From Leptospira hartskeerlii (GTDB lineage: Bacteria; Spirochaetota; Leptospiria; Leptospirales; Leptospiraceae), in assembly GCF_002811475.1 (NCBI RefSeq), contig NZ_NPDL01000013.1, forward strand, positions 1 through 40,056: a stretch of DNA of 40,056 bases, written 5' to 3'. The translations under genes and the position numbers were made by a program. Of the stretch, positions 16,740 through 25,501 are shown piece after piece (position 1 is the first letter of the stretch; each line of letters starts with the position of its first letter). Under the pieces are notes generated by a model. That model was not told where the DNA came from. It worked only from the letters and a program-made list of their open reading frames with translations, and searched no databases.

Positions 16740-16795
16740 GAAAAGTTAATTTATGAATCTATCCTTTCGGATTTCCCGGGTTTTTCATATCGTAA

Positions 16796-17251
16796 TTACC
16801 CTTTTCGAACCAACCAAGCGCTCAGAACCAACATTCCTAAACCGATCATTTTTTGAATTGAAATCGGTTTTTCCGGAAATCCTAACGCTCCCCATTTTTC
16901 TAATAAGATAGAGGTTATTACTTGTCCTAACAAAAGCAGAGCGAGCCAGCTCGTGGCCCCTAGCTTAGGCGCAAAAACTAGAGAAGAAGTGACCATGATT
17001 GCTCCTAAAAATCCTCCCGTCCAGATCCACCAAGGTTGTTCTTTGATTGTTTGAACTATGAATGAGGCGGATTTTATTTCTCCCAAGGCAATCGTGATAA
17101 TTCCTAACGCGACGGTTCCAACAAAAAATGAAATGGTAGAAGCAAGCCAAGGACTTTCTATATTTTTTCCTAATATGGAATTGATACCTGGTTGTATGGA
17201 CATGGCGAGTCCGGAAAGAAGCGTGAAGAATATGGGTAATAATAGATTCAT
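16796..17251 (-). CDS. DMT superfamily transporter, DUF606/YdcZ family
   Basis: A small inner-membrane protein of 151 residues with five hydrophobic helices. It matches the DUF606 (PF04657) half-size drug/metabolite transporter fold: LLSGLAMSIQPGINSILG near the N-terminus, PWWIWTGGFLGAIMVTSSLVFAPKLG in the middle and LLLGQVITSILLEKWGALGF toward the end, with a basic C-terminus. Half-size members work as dimers; the substrate is unknown. It converges on the ABC-F gene with 56 nt between stops and no clear terminator (only a weak ATCC-tttc-GGAT hairpin). Confidence 0.88.
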   Translation of the reverse strand: MNLLLPIFFTLLSGLAMSIQPGINSILGKNIESPWLASTISFFVGTVALGIITIALGEIKSASFIVQTIKEQPWWIWTGGFLGAIMVTSSLVFAPKLGATSWLALLLLGQVITSILLEKWGALGFPEKPISIQKMIGLGMLVLSAWLVRKG

Positions 17252-17574
17252 ACGTTAATCTTAGGTCTGCCTTATTTTTTTACGAGTCGTTTGGAAATCT
17301 TAAATGAAAGAATTTTTAAATTTGAAAAGCCTTATTAAGAAGAAAACTCAATGTTTATTGCCTTTTATGGTTTTGGGATGAGAAACTTTGAATTCTACTA
17401 TTGCTTTTGTTTCTCCGTTTAGGATGATTTTACTAGGTAGTATTTTTCTGTACTTCGTTGGGAAAAGTCTTGATGATTGCAAAAATATTCGGTATCGATA
17501 CTTGCGTCGGTTTGCTTTATAAAATAGTAAAATGATTTCCGAAAATCCCAATCTGATAGATTAGATATACTTAC
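17252..17574. other. Intergenic gap without a supported gene
   Basis: This 323-bp AT-rich stretch separates divergent genes. A minus-strand frame (17348-17551, 67 codons) includes a protein-like run (PTKYRKILPSKIILNGETKA), but it has no ribosome binding site and no family I recognise; it might be a remnant. TATACT at 17566-17571 lies four bases before the GTG of the next gene and could be a -10 element of a leaderless message. Confidence 0.25.
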
Positions 17575-18648
17575 GTGAATATCGCATTAACAAGATTGAA
17601 ACAACTGCACGTTTTGGACCCTAAGCTTTCTTCTGCGGAACAGGTGGTTGAGTCTTTAGCTGCTATTCAGGGCCAAGATTATGCTGCCTCGAAATGGGCA
17701 ATAGGACTTAGGGTTCCCGGTCTGAAAGAAGAAGATGTCGAGTCCGCATTCCTGGATAAAAAGATCATTCGATCTTGGCCATTGAGAGGAACATTGCATG
17801 TAGTTTCTGCAAAGGATGTCTATTGGTTATTAGATCTGTTAGGTCCCCCTACGATTTCTAAATATGCAGCTCATTACAAAAAGATAGAGTTAGATCCTAA
17901 AGTATTAAAAAAATGTTATTCTATTCTTTCTAAAAATCTTTTGAACCAGAATTTTCTTACTAGAAAGGAAATATCCTCTATCTTGGAAAGATCTGGGATT
18001 GTTACAAATACTACCAGATTGTCCCATATTTTACAAAGAGCAGGCCTGGAAGGTCTGATTTGTTTCGGTCCAAGAAAGAATAAAGATTTCACTTATACAT
18101 TGATCGAAGAATGGATACCTAAGATCAAAAGAGTTAAAAAACCAAAGGAAGAATCTCTGTATGATATCACAAAAAAATATTTTGATACTAGGTCTCCTGC
18201 AACCTTGGCGGATTTTGTTTGGTGGTCCGGTTTGAATGTTCGGGACGCTAAGGCCGGTATCGAAAGTCTTGGTTCTAAACTGAACAGTTTTCGAAAAGAT
18301 GATCAGGCTTATTATATTCCCCAAAAGATGGATCTGATAGATAAGGACTCTGATACATTGTTTCTTTTTCCTGCATTTGATGAATTCTTGTTAGCATATA
18401 CGGATCGCAGGGATTGTATGGACCCACCTCCTAAAAGACTTTTGACTCCTGCGGATAATCTATTTAGGCCGACATTGGTCATCAATGGTTGGGTAACAGG
18501 AATTTGGCAGAGAGAATTAAAAAAAGAAGATGTCCTCTTAAAAGTAAGTCCTTACGGACCTCTAAATGCAAATTTTAAAAAGAAACTGAAAAGAGTTGCG
18601 GAAGAATATGCAGCTTTTCTAAGAAAAAACCTGATCTTAGAAATCTAA
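17575..18648 (+). CDS. Winged-helix DNA-binding protein, AlkZ-like (HTH_42, PF06224)
   Basis: 357 residues of the HTH_42 family, which includes DNA glycosylases that excise bulky or crosslinked adducts (AlkZ) and E. coli YcaQ/AlkX. The catalytic region is visible near the N-terminus: Q32-G-Q34-D35 within AAIQGQDYAASKWAIGLR, the QxQ form seen in AlkZ rather than the QxD form of AlkX. RSWPLRGTLHVV (about 66-77) and FPAFDEFLLAYTDRR further on are typical family blocks. Glycosylase activity is inferred. It starts at a GTG without a clear Shine-Dalgarno. Its stop is one base from that of the convergent hydrolase gene. Confidence 0.82.
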   Translation: MNIALTRLKQLHVLDPKLSSAEQVVESLAAIQGQDYAASKWAIGLRVPGLKEEDVESAFLDKKIIRSWPLRGTLHVVSAKDVYWLLDLLGPPTISKYAAHYKKIELDPKVLKKCYSILSKNLLNQNFLTRKEISSILERSGIVTNTTRLSHILQRAGLEGLICFGPRKNKDFTYTLIEEWIPKIKRVKKPKEESLYDITKKYFDTRSPATLADFVWWSGLNVRDAKAGIESLGSKLNSFRKDDQAYYIPQKMDLIDKDSDTLFLFPAFDEFLLAYTDRRDCMDPPPKRLLTPADNLFRPTLVINGWVTGIWQRELKKEDVLLKVSPYGPLNANFKKKLKRVAEEYAAFLRKNLILEI

Positions 18649-18649
18649 A

Positions 18650-19501
18650 TTATTTTGAGAACTCTATTAATAATTTATGAATTAGATCGTAGTTTTTCCA
18701 AGGTAGAAAGTGTCCTTCTTTAGGAAGAAGATATGTTTTTGTCTCTGCGGAAAAATTCTTTTGAATAAAGTCCAAATTTGTATGATCCACAAGTCCGTCC
18801 TCTTCTCCCTGGACTACAATTGTCTTGGCCTTGATCTTTTTCCAATCTGAAATTAAACTTTTTAACTGCTCCTTTAAAGGCAACATTTCGGAATTACTAT
18901 GTGTCCATTCCTCGGGTAAGATCCGCCTTGCGATCCAAGTATCGGCTATTTTATTATACCATTTTATTTCTTCCGTTTCAGGGTCCATGGCTGCCGCTAA
19001 TAAAAACAAATATTGAAATTTATCCGGAGATAATGAGGCCATTCTTGCCGCAACCGGGCCTCCATAAGAATGTCCTAATATAGTAATCGATTTTTTCCCG
19101 TTTTTCATCTCAGGAAGTATTAATAGAGTTTCTAAAATTTTTTCAGATTGAGCGTCCACATCAGCGATTGTTCCGGGAGATTTTCCGAAACCCGGACGGT
19201 CTATTCCAAGCATACAATAGATTTTTAATAATTCGGGATCTTTTAGATATCTGAGGTAATTCGACCAAGTTCCCGGAGATCCATGGATAAAAATGAGAAC
19301 TTTATTTTTATCCGGTGTGCATCCCGTGCTGATCCAATGTATGGGAGTTTCTTCTTTTTTGTTTTGAATAAAGTATTCTTGGTAGAATGTGTCGGATTCT
19401 TTAAGTTTCAGAAAGGCCTTATCTTCTTCCATACTCATTTCTTCATAACTACTACAGTAGGAAAGAAGTAAGGGCAGAAGAAGAAGTTTCGACTTTTTCA
19501 T
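18650..19501 (-). CDS. Alpha/beta hydrolase, putative lipoprotein
   Basis: 283 residues with a short export signal ending in a possible lipobox cysteine (Cys16, LLLSYC), so probably periplasmic and lipid-anchored. The alpha/beta hydrolase catalytic set is complete: oxyanion region HGSPGTW (73-79), nucleophile Ser145 in GHSYGG, acid Asp235 in GEEDGLVD, and His264 in KEGHFLPW. DRPGFGKSPG at 101-110 is the usual strand-4 loop. The likely reaction is hydrolysis of an ester or similar bond; the substrate is unknown. The Tyr before the cysteine is unusual for a lipobox, so lipidation is uncertain. Confidence 0.85.
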   Translation of the reverse strand: MKKSKLLLLPLLLSYCSSYEEMSMEEDKAFLKLKESDTFYQEYFIQNKKEETPIHWISTGCTPDKNKVLIFIHGSPGTWSNYLRYLKDPELLKIYCMLGIDRPGFGKSPGTIADVDAQSEKILETLLILPEMKNGKKSITILGHSYGGPVAARMASLSPDKFQYLFLLAAAMDPETEEIKWYNKIADTWIARRILPEEWTHSNSEMLPLKEQLKSLISDWKKIKAKTIVVQGEEDGLVDHTNLDFIQKNFSAETKTYLLPKEGHFLPWKNYDLIHKLLIEFSK

Positions 19502-19570
19502 ATACTAAATTGAAGCAGGATTGAACAGTAGTTCGTCCTATCTCGAAATTGTTACTACAAATCGGACTTC

Positions 19571-20305
19571 TTATAGAAAAATTTTGATTAACAAAAAGAT
19601 GCCAAAATTTGCCCCAAATACTATATAGAAAAATAATGGAGAAGAAGGTTCCATTTGTTTGTCTATTGCCTTGTTCAGGCTGGTTTTGATAATTTCTTCT
19701 AAGACCGAAATGTCTTGGGTCCCTTTTTGTTCGTAGGCAGCTGCTACTTCCTCCGCGAATTCTGCGATTCGGATCTTTTTTAAGAAAGTTTGTAAAATGA
19801 AACGAAGAACCTTGGGCCAGTTTTCTTTTTCCTGTAGAAAAGTAGGCAGTTCCTTAAGTTTTGAAGAGATGAACTTCCCCCAGTTGTCTATTTTTTCAGA
19901 CCCAACTCTTTTCTTAATCATTTCAGAAAGTGTTTTGGAGATATTGTCTGTAAACCAGGCTTTGTTTTCAGAGACTAGATTGCCTAATTCTCTTCCTAAT
20001 AGATATTTTTTAATCCCGAGAAAATAAAGGAAAGGGAATACGAATGCAAATCCAATTATTAAAAGAACGATGGGCCAGAGTTCGAGGACTATTACGATTA
20101 GTGCAAGTATTGCTCCTATTCCTCCTGCCCTTGCGATAGGCATCGGCCCAAGGTTGGATGCTATACTTTTCATTTCAGGAAAACAGAATGCTAAAAGAAA
20201 TAGATTAAAAATGAATCCTAAAAATAGCGCAATGGATGAAAGTAAAAATATTTTTGCGGAACTTTTGACTGCTGTTTTTACGAATGTTCCGATCTCTTCT
20301 TTCAT
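19571..20305 (-). CDS. Hypothetical membrane protein
   Basis: 244 residues; I recognise no family. Hydrophobic segments are at about 18-40, 58-95 (probably two passes) and 224-243. Between them lies a charged, helical region of about 125 residues (KKYLLGRELGNLV ... QKGTQDISVLEEIIKTSL), so one soluble domain is held between membrane anchors. The start is supported by a GGAGA element about seven bases upstream. It lies between two hydrolase genes on the same strand, about 69 nt from the downstream one, and may be co-transcribed with it. Confidence 0.6.
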   Translation of the reverse strand: MKEEIGTFVKTAVKSSAKIFLLSSIALFLGFIFNLFLLAFCFPEMKSIASNLGPMPIARAGGIGAILALIVIVLELWPIVLLIIGFAFVFPFLYFLGIKKYLLGRELGNLVSENKAWFTDNISKTLSEMIKKRVGSEKIDNWGKFISSKLKELPTFLQEKENWPKVLRFILQTFLKKIRIAEFAEEVAAAYEQKGTQDISVLEEIIKTSLNKAIDKQMEPSSPLFFYIVFGANFGIFLLIKIFL

Positions 20306-20368
20306 TAATATTTCTCCGGATATCTATTTCTTATTAATAACGGATGATGTGTGGCTTTTTTGAGCGTT

Positions 20369-21124
20369 TTAGCTGTTTTGTTTCAGCCAATCGAACATGA
20401 TCTCGAAAATTTTTTCTCTTCCGGGTTCGTCTGTGAGCCAATGGGCATGGTTAGGTAAGGCAACAAATTCGGAATTTTCGTATCTTCTCGCGACTGCTTT
20501 TGTGACCCGGATCGGGATGATCCTGTCCTTCTCTCCAGCTAAAACTAGAACTGGACAATTTACCTTTTCGGCAGGGATCTTACTCCCTTTATACGGATCG
20601 AAAAACCAAAATGCAAGTTCGAACAATGCTCTACCGGATTCATAATTTAAAGAATCATAATATTCTTTTCTTTTGTCTTTTGGGACTTGGTTGAACAATC
20701 CGAAATTTGCTCCACGATAAGTCGGTTTAAAAGGTTTAGCCCAAAATTTCCAACGAAATGGAACCTCTAACAAAGTATATAAGGGAGAAGGCCCGAGTGG
20801 AAAAATTCCTGAAGGAGCAGCGGGAGCAAACAATACGATCCTGGATGCAAAGCCTTCTGCGGCTAATGCTTGTGCTAACCATCCTCCCATGGAGTGGCCG
20901 ATCAACGTAGGCTTATCCCAACCTTTGTTTCGAATTTCCTTTTTTAGAAATTCAACATAGTCTACAAGTCTATACTTTCCTAATGCGGGATCGGGTGGTT
21001 TATTCAATACGTGAAATGGTAATGTAGGCGCAAAAACCTCGTGACCTTTTTGTTCTAATACTTTTCTGACTGAATCAAGAGTGTCCGGTCTGGACCACAT
21101 TCCGTGTAATAAGACGATCTTCAT
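20369..21124 (-). CDS. Alpha/beta hydrolase
   Basis: 251 residues, no export signal, hence cytoplasmic. The catalytic residues are Ser78 in GHSMGG, Asp200 in GEKDRIIP, and His226 or His228 in NHAHWL. The protein opens directly with the first strand and oxyanion loop (MKIVLLHGMW), so the start is credible. A cap insertion of about 80 residues, rich in Trp, Phe and Tyr, suggests a bulky hydrophobic substrate such as a lipid ester. It is co-directional with the proline genes upstream but separated by 67 nt. Confidence 0.87.
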   Translation of the reverse strand: MKIVLLHGMWSRPDTLDSVRKVLEQKGHEVFAPTLPFHVLNKPPDPALGKYRLVDYVEFLKKEIRNKGWDKPTLIGHSMGGWLAQALAAEGFASRIVLFAPAAPSGIFPLGPSPLYTLLEVPFRWKFWAKPFKPTYRGANFGLFNQVPKDKRKEYYDSLNYESGRALFELAFWFFDPYKGSKIPAEKVNCPVLVLAGEKDRIIPIRVTKAVARRYENSEFVALPNHAHWLTDEPGREKIFEIMFDWLKQNS

Positions 21125-21191
21125 GTTCGGATCCGGGGGTCCTAATTGGAGGACATCTTAAGGATAGAATCAAGAAAAAAAGAAGAAGGTC

Positions 21192-22772
21192 CTAAGTTTC
21201 CGGAATAAATCCTCTTCTCATAGTATTTTCTGTGATACTAATCGGTTCTAAAAATTGTTTTAGATAGTCGGGGCCGCCTGCTTTTGCTCCTACTCCGGAG
21301 AGTTTATAACCTCCGAACGGTTGCCTATCTACTACTGCTCCTGTAATCCCTCTGTTGATGTATAGGTTGCCAACTTCGAATTTATCTTTTGCATATTGTA
21401 TGTTCTTAGGGTTCCTGGAAAAGATCCCGCCAGTAAGAGCATAATCAACGTTATTTGCTATTTTGACGGCACTTTCGAAATTTTTAGCTTTGAACAAGGT
21501 AACATATGGCCCAAAAAATTCCGTTTGCCCTAATGGAGAAGTCGGATCCTCACTTTCAAAGACGATAGGTTCTACGAAGTAACCTGTTTGTTTTTGATTT
21601 TCTTCTATTTTTAATTTGCTTAATATCTTAGAAGAAAACTGAGAAGAGATCCCATCTAATCTTGTTTTGGATTCCGGATCGATTACCGGTCCAACTTTAA
21701 CGGAAGGATCTTCAGGCAAGCCGGGTTTTAAAGATTGTAGCGCATCTATAAATCTATTTTTGAATGTATCATATTTAGATTCCAAAAGTATAATGCGCGA
21801 GAGTGCACTACATTTTTGCCCTTGGAATCCGAATGCAGATTGTATGGATGCAATTACCGCTTCATCCAGATCTGCATCCTCATCTACGATCATCGCATTT
21901 TTGCCTCCCATCTCAGCGATCACCTTCTTTACGAACTTGAGATTTTGGGAGGCTGCCTCTCGGATCATTCCTAATCCAACTGCTCTAGAGCCTGTAAAAT
22001 TGATCGTATGTATTTCGGGATGTTTGACTAAATAAGCTCCGATCTCTTCTCCTTTTCCTGGCAAAAAGTGAAGTGCCGAAGATGGGACGCCGGCTTCTAT
22101 TAATATATTAAAAAGTTTGAATGCAATTGCCGAAGATTGTTCCGCAGGTTTCATGATCACCGAATTTCCCGTGACTAGAGGAGCTACTGTCATTCCACAA
22201 AGAATTGCCAAAGGAAAATTCCAGGGGGCGACAACCAAGGTGACTCCTCTCGGTATATATGTGTATATATTCTCTTCACCTAAAAGATCTCTTTTTCTGG
22301 GTTGAAAAATATGTTCAGCTTCTTTTGCATAAAATTCACAAAAGTCAATTGCTTCCGCAATTTCCGCATCTATGTCCTTGATCCCTTTTCCTACTTCCAA
22401 AGAGATTAAGGCTGTGAGCTCCGCTTTTTGGGAGCGTAGAATTTCCGCGGCTCTTTTTAAAAAGCCGATCCGAATTTCAGGTTTTGTGCTTTTCCATGTT
22501 TGAAAGAAATCGGCCGAGTCTTTGACGGCTTCTTCCGCATCCGTTATGGAAGCATAATATATGTCTGCGATCTTTTCGTTGGTGTTTGCAGGATTCAAAG
22601 AAGGAACTACTAAGGAGGATTTTTTTGTTTTCCCTGAAATTATTGGAAACACTTGTATTGGGAATTCTTTTCGGATAGAAGTGAATCCTTTGTTTAAGAT
22701 CGATCTTTCTTCTTCTTTAGAAAAATCTCTTAGAGTTTCGTTTTTAAAATCGGAATTATGATAAAAGTTCAT
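21192..22772 (-). CDS. Delta-1-pyrroline-5-carboxylate dehydrogenase (ALDH family)
   Basis: Oxidises glutamate semialdehyde (from P5C) to glutamate with NAD+, the second step of proline breakdown. The 526-residue protein shows the ALDH catalytic residues: Asn185 (VAPWNFPLAI), NAD-binding NFTGSRAVG (258-266), general base Glu287 (EMGGKN) and nucleophile Cys321 (FGFQGQKCSALSR). The GFQGQKCSA form and the overall length fit the P5C dehydrogenase branch rather than general ALDHs. It begins two bases after the stop of the proline dehydrogenase gene, so both are made from one message; in many other bacteria the two domains are fused as PutA. Confidence 0.93.
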   Translation of the reverse strand: MNFYHNSDFKNETLRDFSKEEERSILNKGFTSIRKEFPIQVFPIISGKTKKSSLVVPSLNPANTNEKIADIYYASITDAEEAVKDSADFFQTWKSTKPEIRIGFLKRAAEILRSQKAELTALISLEVGKGIKDIDAEIAEAIDFCEFYAKEAEHIFQPRKRDLLGEENIYTYIPRGVTLVVAPWNFPLAILCGMTVAPLVTGNSVIMKPAEQSSAIAFKLFNILIEAGVPSSALHFLPGKGEEIGAYLVKHPEIHTINFTGSRAVGLGMIREAASQNLKFVKKVIAEMGGKNAMIVDEDADLDEAVIASIQSAFGFQGQKCSALSRIILLESKYDTFKNRFIDALQSLKPGLPEDPSVKVGPVIDPESKTRLDGISSQFSSKILSKLKIEENQKQTGYFVEPIVFESEDPTSPLGQTEFFGPYVTLFKAKNFESAVKIANNVDYALTGGIFSRNPKNIQYAKDKFEVGNLYINRGITGAVVDRQPFGGYKLSGVGAKAGGPDYLKQFLEPISITENTMRRGFIPET

Positions 22773-22774
22773 TT

Positions 22775-24217
22775 TTATTTCGTATTCTCCAAATACAATA
22801 ATCGCTCCCTATCTTTACTATTCGAATTGATGTTTTTTAGAAAGCCTTCGTTGGTGGAATTTTCAAGTAGCCTTCTTACCAAATAGGCCATACCTGGGAT
22901 CACTTCCCCGATGGGAGAATACTCTCTGACGGAAATTCCTAAACTGCGAATCGCTTGCTTGTAGGAGTTCCCCATTCCGTATAACATCTGCACTTCGAAA
23001 AATTTTTCAGGGACAGAATATTCGACTGCTCTCACAAATGCGGAGGAAAGACTTCGTATATTATGAGAACCGAATGCAGGTCTGATGTAAGGGTAGGACT
23101 TCAGTAGAAGCACTGAACATTCTTCATAATTTCTATCTGTATCGGATTTTACGAGAAATACCGGAGGTTCCCATCCTTTTTGGTCGGATTGGGTCATCTC
23201 ATATTCCCAATAAGCGCCTTTTACTAGGCGAACTGTTAGAGGATATTTTCGTTTTTTAGAATATTCTATTATTTTTTGCAGATCTTTCTGGGAAGCTTTC
23301 AGGTATGCCTGGACTACGATCCCAAAATGCGGATAATCTCGAAACTCAGGTTCTGAAAAGATCCGAAATGCAGTATCCATTATAATATCTTTGGTTTCGT
23401 ACTGTTCCATATCTAAATTGATAAAAATATTTTTGGAAACTGCGGAGCTAAGAATTGGCCTTAACTTCTCCATTAAATGAGTTACGGAAGATTCGTGTGC
23501 AAGCGGATCTAATTGAGAATATAGAGAAGAACATTTTACGGACACGTTTCCAGTTGGTTCTCCTGGAAATTTCGAGCTACGTATTTCGGTAAGTTCTTTG
23601 TCCTTGGAAACTTCTCCTAATAATAGTAAATATTCTGAGATATACCGTTCTGCTTCTTTTTCGGAAAGTACTGCTTCTCCTAATATATCGATCGTGGAAC
23701 AGATCCCTTTTTTGTATCTATCTATGATCTTTTTTCGATCGGAGCCGTACGTTCTTCCTAAAATAAAAAATTTTGCGGTAAGTTTGATCCCGATTTTGGC
23801 ACCTAACGTAACGAATACCGAACTAAGTCGATTGGATAAGAATAAAGAAAGAAGTAAGACGATCCATTTAGGAAGTTCTGTAGGAGTTTCAACAAAATAG
23901 ATCCTAATATAACGCGAGATAGAAGAAAGAGAATTAAGGCTCGGAAATAGATCTGCGAATCTAAATGCCTGCAGTTTTAAAAGAGGGCGATTTTCTAAGA
24001 ACAAAAGACTTTTGGAGAATAATCTATATGCACTAAAAAGGCCTTCTTCGAAGGAATCACTTAAACGAAATAATTCCTTTCCTTTTTCCAAGATCTTATC
24101 TTGCAGATCGGAGGAAGAAGTAATTATTTTGGATCCGTTTTCTTCTGCAGTCTTCATTCTATTTTGTTTTGATCCCAGTGGTTTTGCCATGCGAACCTTT
24201 TTGAAAAGCTTTTGCAT
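22775..24217 (-). CDS. Proline dehydrogenase (FAD-dependent)
   Basis: Oxidises proline to P5C with FAD, passing electrons to the quinone pool. Of 480 residues, the C-terminal ~260 form the PRODH barrel: FINLDMEQYETKD, VVQAYLKASQKDL, RLVKGAYWEYE (330-340), FGSHNIRSL, and PIGEVIPGMAYLVRRLLENS, whose paired Arg bind the substrate carboxylate. The N-terminal ~200 residues are helical, as in the PutA-type long form. It is the first gene of the two-gene operon. The start is open: an alternative ATG at 24190 (residue 10) has a better ribosome binding site (AAAAGG). It diverges from the DUF3095 gene. Confidence 0.92.
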   Translation of the reverse strand: MQKLFKKVRMAKPLGSKQNRMKTAEENGSKIITSSSDLQDKILEKGKELFRLSDSFEEGLFSAYRLFSKSLLFLENRPLLKLQAFRFADLFPSLNSLSSISRYIRIYFVETPTELPKWIVLLLSLFLSNRLSSVFVTLGAKIGIKLTAKFFILGRTYGSDRKKIIDRYKKGICSTIDILGEAVLSEKEAERYISEYLLLLGEVSKDKELTEIRSSKFPGEPTGNVSVKCSSLYSQLDPLAHESSVTHLMEKLRPILSSAVSKNIFINLDMEQYETKDIIMDTAFRIFSEPEFRDYPHFGIVVQAYLKASQKDLQKIIEYSKKRKYPLTVRLVKGAYWEYEMTQSDQKGWEPPVFLVKSDTDRNYEECSVLLLKSYPYIRPAFGSHNIRSLSSAFVRAVEYSVPEKFFEVQMLYGMGNSYKQAIRSLGISVREYSPIGEVIPGMAYLVRRLLENSTNEGFLKNINSNSKDRERLLYLENTK

Positions 24218-24258
24218 CCACTATTCCCAAATCAAATATTACGAGTTGGAAAAAAGAA

Positions 24259-24280
24259 TGACATTTGAGGAAGAATGTCA
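24259..24280. promoter_or_regulatory. Inverted repeat in the divergent proline/DUF3095 promoter region
   Basis: TGACATT (24259-24265) and AATGTCA (24274-24280) are exact inverted copies around an 8-nt spacer, located between the two divergent starts (24217 and 24304). This is a plausible dimer-binding site that could control either gene or both. Confidence 0.35.
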
Positions 24281-24303
24281 GTCAAAGTTCGGTAGGTCTC
24301 CCC

Positions 24304-25500
24304 ATGAATATTCTATCACATTCTACCACAAATTTTTATAAGGAGCTTCCGGAGATTTCTCAATTTTCAGAAGTTACGGATAGTAAACATTACAGAAAGG
24401 TTCCTGATGATTGGATTGTAATCGTTACCGACATAGTAAAGTCTACGGAAGCCATCTTAGAAGGTAGATACAAAGATGTAAATATGGCCGGGGGACTTAC
24501 TTTGATGGGGATTACGAATCTTCTCAAGGATATGGAGTTTCCATTCTTCTTTGGAGGAGACGGTGTGACCATCTTACTTCCCGGCTCTAGACTAAATGAG
24601 ATCCAGGACATTCTTGCAGATACAAGAGAGTTCGTAAGAGATTATTTTAAAATGGATCTTCGGATCGGATTTGTACCAGTTTCCGATATTTATGAAGCGG
24701 GCTATAGTTTGACTATGGCTAAGCTTAGGATCTCTAAACATTATACTCAGGCAGTTTTAGGTGGAACCGGTGTAGCTTATGCTGAGATCAAGATCAAGGA
24801 ACCGAACTCCAAGTATCTAACAGATAATTCATATATTCCGAATATTCGCGCTGATTTTTCAGGTTTTACTTGTAGATGGAAGGATATCCAAAGTCCAAAA
24901 GGGGAGATGGTTGCGCTTATTGTTAAGATCAATTCGGATTCCGATTCGGAAGCTGCAAAAACCCTCTCCGGTTTATTGTCCTTGATCGATTCTTTATACG
25001 GTTCTGAAAGGGAATATCATCCTTTGAGAGAAGAAAATTTGATCATAGAGCATTCATCTTCCGTTCTGAATAAGGAAGCGATCGCATCTTCAAAAGGAAA
25101 TAGTATATTAAAAAAACTGTATCTTTGGAAAATTAAATTCGAGACTTATGGGGCTGAACTTGCAATTCGTTGGAATCTTCCTTTAAAAGCCTTCCATTAT
25201 AAATTGAATCAGTTGAAAAACTATCAGATCATCTCTTCCGATTTTAGGAAATTCGACGGGACTTTCAAAATGGTTTTTGCCTCGGACACTGTGGACAGAA
25301 AAAAACTAGAGTATAGTTTGTCAGAAGCGGAGAAGTCCGGCAAATTACATTTCGGTATGCATATTTCCGACAGAGCACTGATGACCTGTTTATTACATGC
25401 AGGAACGGAGAGGGAAGTTCATTTTATAGACGGCGCAGGTGGAGGTTATGCTTTGGCCGCCACAGTGCTTAAGAAAAAATTGCAAGCTGTCGCAGCTTAA
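24304..25500 (+). CDS. DUF3095 protein with class III nucleotide cyclase-like motifs
   Basis: 398 residues, DUF3095 (PF11294), function not established. The N-terminal half has features of the class III cyclase metal site: WIVIVTDIVKSTEAI with Asp43, and FFFGGDGVTILLP with Asp86, in the order and spacing of the two metal-binding strands. LRIGFVPVSDI and GGTGVAYAEI follow where a cyclase fold would continue. The C-terminal part has a conserved-looking block, HFIDGAGGGYALAA. No membrane segment is present. It may be an active cyclase or a degenerate sensor; I cannot identify the substrate-specifying residues. ATG 24304 was chosen because the domain begins just after it; upstream TTG starts extend it only by poor sequence. 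Confidence 0.8.
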   Translation: MNILSHSTTNFYKELPEISQFSEVTDSKHYRKVPDDWIVIVTDIVKSTEAILEGRYKDVNMAGGLTLMGITNLLKDMEFPFFFGGDGVTILLPGSRLNEIQDILADTREFVRDYFKMDLRIGFVPVSDIYEAGYSLTMAKLRISKHYTQAVLGGTGVAYAEIKIKEPNSKYLTDNSYIPNIRADFSGFTCRWKDIQSPKGEMVALIVKINSDSDSEAAKTLSGLLSLIDSLYGSEREYHPLREENLIIEHSSSVLNKEAIASSKGNSILKKLYLWKIKFETYGAELAIRWNLPLKAFHYKLNQLKNYQIISSDFRKFDGTFKMVFASDTVDRKKLEYSLSEAEKSGKLHFGMHISDRALMTCLLHAGTEREVHFIDGAGGGYALAATVLKKKLQAVAA

Positions 25501-25501
25501 T

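Noticed and set aside
16740..16795. Terminator between the ABC-F and DUF606 genes
   Set aside because: Only a 4-bp stem (ATCC/GGAT) is present, too weak to call.
17348..17551. Minus-strand frame of 67 codons
   Set aside because: Part of it looks protein-like, but there is no ribosome binding site or known family. It is noted in the gap description as a possible remnant only.
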